This document shows positions 1-8,122 of a DNA stretch of 64,000 bases, in pieces; position 1 is the first letter of the stretch; every line of letters begins with the position of its first letter. Origin of the DNA: Gammaproteobacteria bacterium (GTDB taxonomy: Bacteria; Pseudomonadota; Gammaproteobacteria; UBA4575); assembly GCA_033344735.1 (NCBI GenBank), contig JAWPMW010000001.1, forward strand, positions 248,001-312,000. The letters run 5' to 3'. Position numbers and translations under genes: made by a program. Under the pieces are notes generated by a model, which ran no database searches, was not told the origin of the DNA, and worked only from the letters and a program-made list of their open reading frames with translations.

Positions 1-3000
1 GTCGATTCGGTAGTAGATGAGTTACACGTCGAAGACGATGAAGCTGAATATAACGATGACTTTAATAAAGAGATATCTGATGCGAAAACAGCTTTTACAA
101 AAGTTGTTAACGAACCAGATGATAAAATCGAAGTATCCAAGCAAGAATTAGATGATATTAATAAGACGGTAGCTAATTCAATAGAAAATAAATTGTTTGT
201 TTCTGCTGCTGATGCTAATGAATTGCCTAACGATGAAGAGTTTGATGTTAATTTGCAGGAATCACAAGCAATTTTAGATCAATCTACCGTAGAAAAAACG
301 TCACAGATAGAAGATGAACATTCCGATGATGAATCTGTTACTGATTCATTAGTCGATGAATTATTTGTTGCAGACAATGATGAGGATAAGCCAGAAAGTA
401 ATCAAGCATTTGATAAAGATTTATCTGAAGCAGCTTCTTTGATTGAAAGTAGTGATGTTGAAAAAGACTATAATGAAAGCTCATCTGACAGTAAAGAAGA
501 TTTACAAGCAGTAGATGAGAAAGAAACTGTCTATATAGAGACTGCAGAAAAGGAAAAAGCAGCTCCTAGAAGTATTATTGAAGCATATGTGGGTGTGATC
601 GCCGATAAGATGCGCACAAATAAGCCCAAAGAGCTTGAACAAGAATTAATTAAAGCACCACCTAAGCCCCCACCTATTCAAAAACTTGAACCCGTAGATA
701 GTATTTTACTTAAGTATTCTGATTGGAATGAAGAACAAAAAGAGTTGCTTAGTCTGATTTTATCAGAAGTGCATGATGTTATAGAGCAGCAAGATGATGT
801 ATTAAGTGTCTTGCATAAAGATGAGATATCTGAGCAGAATGTTCTCGATATGGTTTGTTTATACTCAGAACAAATAGAACGTATGGGCTCTGCTGCTGAA
901 ATGGTTGGTTTAGATGCATTGCAAAAACTGTGTGAATTGATTGGGTTCCATTTTGGTGATCTTGAAAAATCTAGTACAGATATGATTATTAGCTCTGAAG
1001 AGCAAATAAGAAAATGGCCATTTATAATTCATAACTATCTTAAAGATATTCATAACGAAAAATATCATCAAGAGGTGATTGAATATATTTCAAATGATGA
1101 GTGGGCACGAACTATACGTGAAGATATTAAAGCTGATTTAAAACAAGCGCTATCAAATTCAACTATACATATTGAAAAAACAGAAGAAGATAAGCGTATT
1201 ACTAAAGCATCTGCTGAGGATGTAGATATAACAGTTCCTGATGATGTGCAAGCAGAATTGCTTGATGGTTTATTACAGGAATTACCACATCAAACAGAAG
1301 AGTTTTCTAAGTCTATTCAGGGCTTGATTAAAGATGATTATTTGTCTCAGCTTGAGGTTACACAACGTATAGCACATACAATTAAAGGTGCTGCTAACAC
1401 TGTAGGTATCGTAGGTGTCGCTACACTAACACATCATCTTGAAGATATACTGCAATCATTGTTGAAAGCACAGGCTAAGCCAAATGCTGCTCTTCATATG
1501 GCATTAATAGATGCATCAGATTGCTTAGAACAGATGACAGAATGTTTGCTGGAGCAGGGTGAACAACCAGATGATGCTATGCAAATAATGCAGGTTATCC
1601 TTGATTGGGCAAATTATATTGATGAATTTGGTCCACCAAAAGATGATGCAAATAAAGTGGTAGCATCTGCTAATACCTCCGAATCTGAGCAAAAAGAAAA
1701 AACTAGTGCGACAGAGAGTGATAAAAAGGATAAAGCTAAATCATCTCAAGATTCATCACTACGTGTTCCAGCTATTATGATTGATGAGCTAATTAATCAA
1801 TCTGGTGAGAGTATTATTGCAACTTCTCAGATGCATGAGAATGTAAATAAGCTTTTAAGTAGTATGCGTGATATTAAAAAGAACAAGGATAGTGTCTATT
1901 CTTTATCTCAACAGTTAGAACATTTAATTGATGTTCAGGGTACTAATGAGAAGTTTTCAAATTCTACCAATGACGAAAAATTTGATCCTTTAGAATTAGA
2001 TCAATATAACGAATTACACACTTACTCGCGAAGACTAATTGAAGCAACTGCCGACTCCGTTGAATTGATTAAAGATATGGAAGAGCGTCTATTCTCATTA
2101 GAATCTGTCATTGCTGATCAAACTCGTGCGCAGAAGGATAATCAATATGCGATTTTGAAAACTCGTATGATGCCTGTAGAAACTATTGTTGCCAGACTTA
2201 AACGTGGTGTTCGTCAGGCAGCTAAAATTAGTGGTAAATCAGTTGAGTTGCAAGTCTCTGGTAGTGATACATTACTGGATAGTAAAATTTTAAATAATTT
2301 ATTGGATCCATTAATGCATATACTGCGTAATGCAGTAGATCATGGTATTGAATCAGATGAGGTGCGCGACGCTAACGATAAGCCTTTGCCAGGAATTATT
2401 AATTTGTCGTTTTCTCAGACGGGCGAAAGATTAGAAATTTATTGTAAAGATGATGGTCAAGGACTAAATATTGAAGAAATTAAATCACGTGCAATTGATA
2501 AAGGCATGGTTCTTAATGAACAAGACTTAACGGATGATGAAGTACAGCAAATTATTATGCAGCATGGTTTTTCAACACGTGATGAAGTAACTCAGTTATC
2601 CGGTCGTGGTGTTGGTATGGACGTTGTTTATTCAAGTATCAAAGAACTTAATGGATCAGTAGCAATTAGTTCTGAGCCCAATAAAGGTATGAATGTTGAA
2701 CTCTCTTTGCCTGTATCATTGCTGACTGCACATGCTCTTTTAATACCTACAATGTCAGGTTCTATGGCAGTTTCCACAAGTGGTATAGAAGAAATTCTTC
2801 AAGTAAATCTTGATGACTTGAAAGAGACCGAACAAGGATTGATCTTAAAACTAGAGAATCAAGAATATCCAGCAATTCATATTGAGCAGTTACTTAAAAT
2901 GCCTTTATCTGTATCCTCAAATAAGCAGAAAAATTTCTCTGCATTATTAATAGATGAGCTTTCTGGTCAGAAAAAAGTTGTATTAGTTAATGAGATTCAA

Positions 3001-3558
3001 AGTGTTCGTGATATTGTCATAAAACCGTTTAGCCGTTACTTGCCTAAAGTGATTGGTTTGGTAGGAGCAACAGTTCTTGGTAATGGTGATATTGCTCCAG
3101 TGGTAGATGTTTGTGATTTGCTTGCACAGCAATCAAATCTTGTTGGAAAGATAAATATTCACCATTCTACTGATTTGGAAGAAATTCACCAGGCTAGTGT
3201 ATTAGTGGTAGAAGACTCAATTAGCACTAGAAGGTCACTTGCAGAATTTATGCAGGATTTAAATTATAAAGTATTTACTGCTAAAGACGGTGTAGAAGCG
3301 ATTGAAGTAATGCGTGATCATTCGCCAACAATCTTATTAACAGATTTAGAGATGCCGCGTATGAACGGATTAGAACTGACCTCTTATGTCAGATCGCATG
3401 ACGAAACGAAAGATATCCCAATTATTATGCTTACTTCGCGTACAACCGAGAAGCATCGTCAAGAAGCAAAATCGATTGGAGTTAATGAATATCTATCAAA
3501 ACCATTTGTTGAAGATGTATTACTAGAAAAAATACAGGGTCTTGCAATCCTCAAGTGA
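1..3558 (+). CDS. chpA: ChpA/PilL-type hybrid chemotaxis kinase (5' truncated)
   Basis: CheA-like histidine kinase fused to a response regulator, of the type that controls type IV pili and twitching. The reading frame is open from base 1, so the start lies outside the window; 1185 codons are visible. The first ~200 codons are very acidic and low in complexity. A helical Hpt-like domain without a phospho-His motif follows (~230-370). An intact Hpt domain has the phospho-acceptor His at codon 459 in AHTIKGAANTVG. Then come the dimerisation region, the ATPase domain (N-box NAVDHGIE, G-box GRGVGMDVV), a CheW-like domain and a C-terminal receiver (VLVVEDS; phospho-Asp at codon 1115 in LLTDLEMPRMNG). 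ChpA proteins usually carry several Hpt domains, so more may lie upstream. No pil or che partners are visible downstream; the gene is followed by a tRNA. Confidence 0.88.
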   Translation, partial: VDSVVDELHVEDDEAEYNDDFNKEISDAKTAFTKVVNEPDDKIEVSKQELDDINKTVANSIENKLFVSAADANELPNDEEFDVNLQESQAILDQSTVEKTSQIEDEHSDDESVTDSLVDELFVADNDEDKPESNQAFDKDLSEAASLIESSDVEKDYNESSSDSKEDLQAVDEKETVYIETAEKEKAAPRSIIEAYVGVIADKMRTNKPKELEQELIKAPPKPPPIQKLEPVDSILLKYSDWNEEQKELLSLILSEVHDVIEQQDDVLSVLHKDEISEQNVLDMVCLYSEQIERMGSAAEMVGLDALQKLCELIGFHFGDLEKSSTDMIISSEEQIRKWPFIIHNYLKDIHNEKYHQEVIEYISNDEWARTIREDIKADLKQALSNSTIHIEKTEEDKRITKASAEDVDITVPDDVQAELLDGLLQELPHQTEEFSKSIQGLIKDDYLSQLEVTQRIAHTIKGAANTVGIVGVATLTHHLEDILQSLLKAQAKPNAALHMALIDASDCLEQMTECLLEQGEQPDDAMQIMQVILDWANYIDEFGPPKDDANKVVASANTSESEQKEKTSATESDKKDKAKSSQDSSLRVPAIMIDELINQSGESIIATSQMHENVNKLLSSMRDIKKNKDSVYSLSQQLEHLIDVQGTNEKFSNSTNDEKFDPLELDQYNELHTYSRRLIEATADSVELIKDMEERLFSLESVIADQTRAQKDNQYAILKTRMMPVETIVARLKRGVRQAAKISGKSVELQVSGSDTLLDSKILNNLLDPLMHILRNAVDHGIESDEVRDANDKPLPGIINLSFSQTGERLEIYCKDDGQGLNIEEIKSRAIDKGMVLNEQDLTDDEVQQIIMQHGFSTRDEVTQLSGRGVGMDVVYSSIKELNGSVAISSEPNKGMNVELSLPVSLLTAHALLIPTMSGSMAVSTSGIEEILQVNLDDLKETEQGLILKLENQEYPAIHIEQLLKMPLSVSSNKQKNFSALLIDELSGQKKVVLVNEIQSVRDIVIKPFSRYLPKVIGLVGATVLGNGDIAPVVDVCDLLAQQSNLVGKINIHHSTDLEEIHQASVLVVEDSISTRRSLAEFMQDLNYKVFTAKDGVEAIEVMRDHSPTILLTDLEMPRMNGLELTSYVRSHDETKDIPIIMLTSRTTEKHRQEAKSIGVNEYLSKPFVEDVLLEKIQGLAILK

Positions 3559-3624
3559 TATCCTGCTAGTAGTTATTGAAGCACTTCTTATTTAATACAG
3601 ACATAATAATTACAGTATGGGCTA

Positions 3625-3653
3625 TGTGCACTACCATGTCTTAAATGTATAAT
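3625..3653 (+). promoter_or_regulatory. possible sigma-70 promoter of the tRNA-Arg gene
   Basis: A perfect TATAAT -10 hexamer lies at 3648-3653, about 22 bases before the mature tRNA 5' end. The -35 at 17-bp spacing, TGTGCA (3625-3630), is weak. Position supports it; the -35 does not. Confidence 0.3.
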
Positions 3654-3675
3654 TCTATTTTCAAATTTCAAATAT

Positions 3676-3752
3676 GCGCCCATAGCTCAGCTGGATAGAG
3701 TACCTGGCTTCGAACCAGGTGGTCGGGAGTTCGAATCTCTCTGGGCGCGCCA
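3676..3752 (+). tRNA. tRNA-Arg (anticodon TCG)
   Basis: A full cloverleaf can be drawn. The acceptor GCGCCCA (3676-3682) pairs with TGGGCGC (3742-3748). The D-stem is GCTC/GAGT. The anticodon stem CCTGG/CCAGG carries the 7-base loop CTTCGAA, giving anticodon TCG at 3710-3712. The T-arm GGGAG-TTCGAAT-CTCTC has one G-T pair. The discriminator is G, and the CCA end is encoded at 3750-3752. It reads CGA/CGN arginine codons and stands alone between chpA and the malic enzyme gene. Confidence 0.95.
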
Positions 3753-3990
3753 TTAATTTTGTCTACGTGAATAAACTATATTCATAATTATTTCTATATC
3801 TAGCTCTATTAACTATTATAAACAACCACTTAGTTCTTGTTTTGATATATGAATAGTGTTGGGAGCTAAGCTGTGCAAAATTATTAATTTGGTGTTCAGA
3901 TTTTATATATCATAAAATTTTAAAAAATATTAGAGTACGGACTTAATAATATTTTAACACTACAATTTTGTTCTTAAATTAGGTGAAATT

Positions 3991-5616
3991 TTGACTGACG
4001 AATTAGATCATCCGACAGGATTTAAAGTTCTAAATAGTGCATCGCTAAACAAAGGTACTGCTTTTACTTCAGAAGAGCGGGACAAGTATAAATTACATGG
4101 TCTACTCCCTCCGACTATTAATACACCAGAATCACAATTAGATCGTGCATTAAAAAATATGCGACGCAAGTATTATGATATTGAGCGATATGTTTTTCTA
4201 AAGTCATTGCAGGGTAGGAACGAGCGTCTTTTTTATAAATTAGTGATAAATAATATAGAAGAAGTAATGCCACTTATTTATACACCTACAGTTGGGCAGG
4301 CATGCAATGAGTTCGGTCGATTATTTAGAAGACCAAGAGGTATGTACCTTTCCTTGCAAGAGAAAGGGCATATTAAAGAAGTAATGGAAAATTGGCCTTA
4401 TAAAGATATTCGTGTGATTGTTGTGACTGACGGTGAGCGTATCTTAGGATTAGGTGATTTGGGTGCTAACGGTATGGGGATTTCTATCGGTAAATTAGCA
4501 TTATACGTTGCTTGTGCTGGAATTCATCCTTCTCAATGTCTACCAGTTATGTTGGACGTGGGAACAAACAATGAAGAATATCTTAAAGATGATCTTTATT
4601 TAGGGTTGCATCAAAAGCGTGTTACGGGCGATGAATATTATGAATTTGTAGATGAATTTATTCAGGCTTCTAGACAGTTATTTACGAATGTTCTTATTCA
4701 GTTTGAAGATTTTCTGACACCACGTGCTTATACTTTAATGAATAAGTATAAAAATGAGACATTATGTTTTAACGATGATATTCAAGGTACTGCAGGTGTC
4801 GCCTTGGCTGGTCTTTATGCAAGCACGCGTATTTCTGATATCCCATTCTCCGAATTGAGAATTTTATTTTTAGGTGCTGGTTCTGCTGCCACAGGGATTG
4901 CAGATTTAATTTGTTATGCTCTACAGAAAGAAGGGCTGTCTGATCAACAAGCCCGAGAGCGACTATGGTTTGTGGATAAAGATGGGTTGCTTGTAAATAC
5001 TCGGCAAGATATCAGCGAGCATAATTTACCATATTTAGTAGGTGAGTCACCAATGTCATTCTCAGAGGCAGTTGAGTATTTTAAGCCGCATGTATTAATT
5101 GGTGCAACAGGTTCACCCGGAACATTTTCTCAAGAAGTAATTGAACAAATGGCTCGTATAAATTCAAGACCTACCATTTTTGCATTGTCTAACCCTACTT
5201 CACATGCAGAGTGTACTGCAGAGCAAGCATATTCTTGGTCAAATGGGCGTGCAATATTTGCTAGTGGCAGCCCATTCGATGAAGTGCAAATTAAAGGTGA
5301 AATATTTAAACCTGGTCAGGGAAATAATGCATATATTTTCCCGGGGATTGGATTAGGAGCGGTTGTATGTAATGCACGGTTAATTGATGATGATGTATTT
5401 TTAGTGGCTGCAAGAGAACTAGCAAAGCAAGTTAGTGAAGAAGATTTAGCACGTGGTACTCTTTATCCTCCGTTAAATAGAATTAGAGAGATTTCAATTA
5501 ATATTGCTGAAGTTATCATTAATCATGCATATGAATATGATTTGGCTCAGCTGGAACCAAAGCCTGAAGATGTCAAAGAATATTTATTGAACTATATGTA
5601 CGATCCCACATATTAA
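3991..5616 (+). CDS. maeA: NAD-dependent malic enzyme
   Basis: Oxidatively decarboxylates malate to pyruvate in the cytosol. The 541 residues match the SfcA/MaeA length. Visible motifs include the catalytic Tyr region YTPTVGQACNEF, GLGDLGANGMGISIGK with the catalytic Lys, the metal site FNDDIQGTAGVALAG, the Rossmann motif LGAGSAATGIADL, and the C-terminal FALSNPTSHAECTAEQA and ASGSPF. The start is TTG at 3991 with a clear AGGTGA ribosome site four bases before it, and no ATG fits as well. It is 16 bp upstream of the DUF389 gene, so the two may be cotranscribed. NAD preference is inferred from overall resemblance to MaeA, not from a single residue. Confidence 0.95.
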   Translation: MTDELDHPTGFKVLNSASLNKGTAFTSEERDKYKLHGLLPPTINTPESQLDRALKNMRRKYYDIERYVFLKSLQGRNERLFYKLVINNIEEVMPLIYTPTVGQACNEFGRLFRRPRGMYLSLQEKGHIKEVMENWPYKDIRVIVVTDGERILGLGDLGANGMGISIGKLALYVACAGIHPSQCLPVMLDVGTNNEEYLKDDLYLGLHQKRVTGDEYYEFVDEFIQASRQLFTNVLIQFEDFLTPRAYTLMNKYKNETLCFNDDIQGTAGVALAGLYASTRISDIPFSELRILFLGAGSAATGIADLICYALQKEGLSDQQARERLWFVDKDGLLVNTRQDISEHNLPYLVGESPMSFSEAVEYFKPHVLIGATGSPGTFSQEVIEQMARINSRPTIFALSNPTSHAECTAEQAYSWSNGRAIFASGSPFDEVQIKGEIFKPGQGNNAYIFPGIGLGAVVCNARLIDDDVFLVAARELAKQVSEEDLARGTLYPPLNRIREISINIAEVIINHAYEYDLAQLEPKPEDVKEYLLNYMYDPTY

Positions 5617-5632
5617 TTTTGTTGAGTAAATA

Positions 5633-6625
5633 ATGAAAATTATAGAAGTAATCACTGATGAAGGACATGTAGATACAATAATAGGTATTGCAGAACAGTT
5701 CAATGTTACTGATTATTGGTATTATCAACCACAGCACGGTGACAGACATGTTGTTCGAATGTTAGTTGCTAATGAGCTAATTCAAACTGTGTTAGATACA
5801 ACACAAAAAACAATAAGTGCTACTGAAGGTTCTCGGGTAGTGGTTATACCTGTTGAAGCAACGGTACCCCGTGTTGAAAAACGAGGCAGCTCTAATTCCT
5901 CATCTAAAAATACTACTTCTAGAGAAGAGCTATATCAATCGATTGAGCGTAATGCACGTATTGATCAAAATTATATTTTACTGGTTTTACTTTCCACAAT
6001 TGTAGCTGCAGTTGGTATGTTAGAAGATAATATTGCTGTTGTGATAGGAGCGATGGTGATTGCACCTCTGCTTGGACCCAATATTGCCCTTGCATTTGGT
6101 ACTGTGCTTGGTGATGGTAAGCTGGTTTTACGTGCGTTTACTGCCTTATTGATTGGAATTACAATTGCCCTGCTAACTTCATTTATTATATCACTGATCT
6201 ATCCACTGGATGAATTTAGTAAAGAGCTTTCTGCTAGAACTGTAGTGGGAATTAGTTCTGTAGTTATGGCTTTAGCCTCAGGTGCTGCTGCTGCACTATC
6301 TATGACTACAGGTCTCTCTACTGTATTAGTTGGAGTAATGGTCGCAGTAGCCATTTTACCACCCACAGCCGCACTTGGTTTAATGTTAGGGTATCAACAA
6401 TATTTTTTAGCATTTGGCTCATTTATACTGCTTGCTGTAAATATCGTGTGCATTAATTTATCAGCTAATATTGTATTTATCTTTAAAGGAATTAATCCGA
6501 GGACTAGCGGGGAAAAACGAAAAGCTAAGAAATCTGCATTAGTGTATCTATTTATTTGGTTGATGTTGCTTGTTACATTGCTGATTGTATTGCTTAAATT
6601 GAAACTATATTTAATTGGTGCCTAA
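5633..6625 (+). CDS. DUF389 (TIGR00341 family) membrane protein
   Basis: Integral membrane protein of unknown function. The N-terminal ~90 residues are soluble and resemble a small regulatory or ferredoxin-like domain. A polar linker (~88-105) precedes six or so membrane segments from residue ~115. These contain the family signature IGAMVIAPLLGPNIALAFG, and a second Gly/Ala-rich segment lies near 210-245. The C-terminus ends in a long hydrophobic helix after a basic stretch (SGEKRKAKK). The length of 330 is typical. It sits between the malic enzyme and a DUF2237 gene with 2-16 bp gaps. That context suggests cotranscription but does not identify a substrate. Confidence 0.85.
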   Translation: MKIIEVITDEGHVDTIIGIAEQFNVTDYWYYQPQHGDRHVVRMLVANELIQTVLDTTQKTISATEGSRVVVIPVEATVPRVEKRGSSNSSSKNTTSREELYQSIERNARIDQNYILLVLLSTIVAAVGMLEDNIAVVIGAMVIAPLLGPNIALAFGTVLGDGKLVLRAFTALLIGITIALLTSFIISLIYPLDEFSKELSARTVVGISSVVMALASGAAAALSMTTGLSTVLVGVMVAVAILPPTAALGLMLGYQQYFLAFGSFILLAVNIVCINLSANIVFIFKGINPRTSGEKRKAKKSALVYLFIWLMLLVTLLIVLLKLKLYLIGA

Positions 6626-6627
6626 TT

Positions 6628-6999
6628 ATGGAAAGACAAAAAAATGTGTATGGAGACGATTTAAATGAATGCGGTTATGAACCAATTACTGGTTACTTTC
6701 GAGATGGTTCGTGCAATACCGATAATGGTGATCATGGCTCACATACGGTATGTGTTCAGATGACTAAGGAATTTCTCGAATATTCAATGAGTAAAGGCAA
6801 TGATCTGAGTACGCCTGTACCAGAATTTGATTTTCCAGGTTTAATACCAGGCGACCGCTGGTGTGTTTGTGCCCTACGGTGGAAAGAAGCCTATGATGAA
6901 GGTGTGGCACCCAAAATTATTTTACTGTCTACTAATGAAAAAGTGCTAGATATTATTCCCTTAGAGCTGTTAAAACTGCATGCAATTGACCTTTCCTGA
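6628..6999 (+). CDS. DUF2237 family protein
   Basis: A 123-residue soluble protein of the COG3651/DUF2237 family, whose function is unknown. Family features seen are NVYGDDLNECG near the start, TGYFRDGSC, the HTVCVQMTKEFLEYS segment, FPGLIPGDRWCVCALRW, and the APKIILLSTNEKVL strand near the end. Several conserved cysteines and the GDRWCVC motif hint at metal or redox chemistry, but this is not shown. It starts two bases after the DUF389 stop. Its TGA overlaps the next gene's ATG (TGATG), so the three are almost certainly cotranscribed. Confidence 0.85.
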   Translation: MERQKNVYGDDLNECGYEPITGYFRDGSCNTDNGDHGSHTVCVQMTKEFLEYSMSKGNDLSTPVPEFDFPGLIPGDRWCVCALRWKEAYDEGVAPKIILLSTNEKVLDIIPLELLKLHAIDLS

Positions 7000-7751
7000 T
7001 GGCTCTGGTTTGGCATAAATGTATCGGCTTAACTAAGTATAAAGTCACTCGTGCAGGCAACGCTATACGCTTGTATCGTAATAAAGTATTACATAGTCAG
7101 TGGAATCCTAGTAAGCCTATTTCTGGTAATTTATGGGATTTATTTTTAATGTCTAGTATTGATGCTAATACACCTATCAATAATGTATTGGTTTTAGGTG
7201 CTGGAGGAGGTGCAATTATTAATTTGGTTCATCATTTTTTCCCTAAATGTAATGTTGTGGCAATAGATCTAGATGAAACGCATTTATATGTTGCGAGGAA
7301 GTATTTTAAAGTATCAAAAAAGTATTGTACTTTAATACATAGCGATGCAAAAGATTGGCTTAAGCTGAACCAGAATAATAAGTATGACTTGATTATCGAT
7401 GATGTATTCATTGAATCAGATAATGTTCCATATCGATCTATTCAATTTCAAGCATTATGGATGAAGGACTTATTATTAAGACTATCTAAACATGGTGTAT
7501 TAGTAATTAATTTCGCAGATAAAAAAGAGTGGTTGAGAAGTAAAAAACAATTGGCAAAAATGAAATTAATTGATAAGTATCAATTTGCAGTAGCTACACA
7601 TTATGCATGCGATAATCAAGTTGTGCATGTTTCTAAAAAGTTATTTTTAAGTAAAAATATCAAAGAAAATTTGATTTATAAATCGGGGCGTCAATATAAA
7701 CGCTATATAGAAAATGGCACGATTGAATATAAAAAATTAGCTCAATGGTGA
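6999..7751 (+). CDS. spermidine-synthase-like methyltransferase-fold protein
   Basis: A 250-residue protein with a class I SAM/dcSAM Rossmann fold like the spermidine synthase superfamily. Visible elements are the nucleotide-binding loop VLVLGAGGGAIINLVHHF, the acidic strand end VVAIDLDETHLYVARKYF, the SDAKDWL motif, and YDLIIDDVFIES, which takes the place of the synthase D-x-D region. It is shorter than true SpeE and lacks clear putrescine-site motifs. The exact substrate is therefore unknown; members of this group also include uncharacterised methyltransferases. The start overlaps the preceding stop by one base. Confidence 0.7.
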   Translation: MALVWHKCIGLTKYKVTRAGNAIRLYRNKVLHSQWNPSKPISGNLWDLFLMSSIDANTPINNVLVLGAGGGAIINLVHHFFPKCNVVAIDLDETHLYVARKYFKVSKKYCTLIHSDAKDWLKLNQNNKYDLIIDDVFIESDNVPYRSIQFQALWMKDLLLRLSKHGVLVINFADKKEWLRSKKQLAKMKLIDKYQFAVATHYACDNQVVHVSKKLFLSKNIKENLIYKSGRQYKRYIENGTIEYKKLAQW

Positions 7752-7755
7752 ACTG

Positions 7756-8001
7756 ATGCATGGATTTGTCCCACCAGACCCAATAGATGGAGTTTCTAAA
7801 GTACAATTTGCCGTGATATATGCTCCTCGTGCTAAGAGGCATCGATTCTCAGCTAATTGTGTAAAGCTATATAACAGCAAAATGGAAGCTGTTAATCATG
7901 CTTGTATTGAGGAGAATAAGTATCCAGCTAAGGTGTTGGGCCCATCAAAATCCTCTGAAGGACAGTTTATTTTCTATCTGATTGAATGGCTAAGTGCATG
8001 A
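7756..8001 (+). CDS. hypothetical protein, 81 aa
   Basis: I do not recognise a family. It begins four bases after the previous stop in the same direction, which supports it as the last gene of a short operon. The product is basic and soluble, with no signal peptide or membrane segment. The segment VQFAVIYAPRAKRHRFSANC suggests a beta-strand followed by a basic surface, and it ends in a predicted strand (GQFIFYLIEWLSA). The shape resembles small single-domain proteins, but no function can be given. Confidence 0.6.
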   Translation: MHGFVPPDPIDGVSKVQFAVIYAPRAKRHRFSANCVKLYNSKMEAVNHACIEENKYPAKVLGPSKSSEGQFIFYLIEWLSA

Positions 8002-8122
8002 ATTCTATTGGTTTATAGCACTCTGTCTAGTATTTCCTTCCATATAGCTTAAAGTGATTTTTATGCTCAATTAAATGGGTAATATATAGATTCAGATTAC
8101 TCCACATACATGAAGTTGAACT

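Noticed and set aside
601-608. GCCGATAA resembling a FliA -10
   Set aside because: It lies inside chpA with no TAAA-like -35 at 11-bp spacing.
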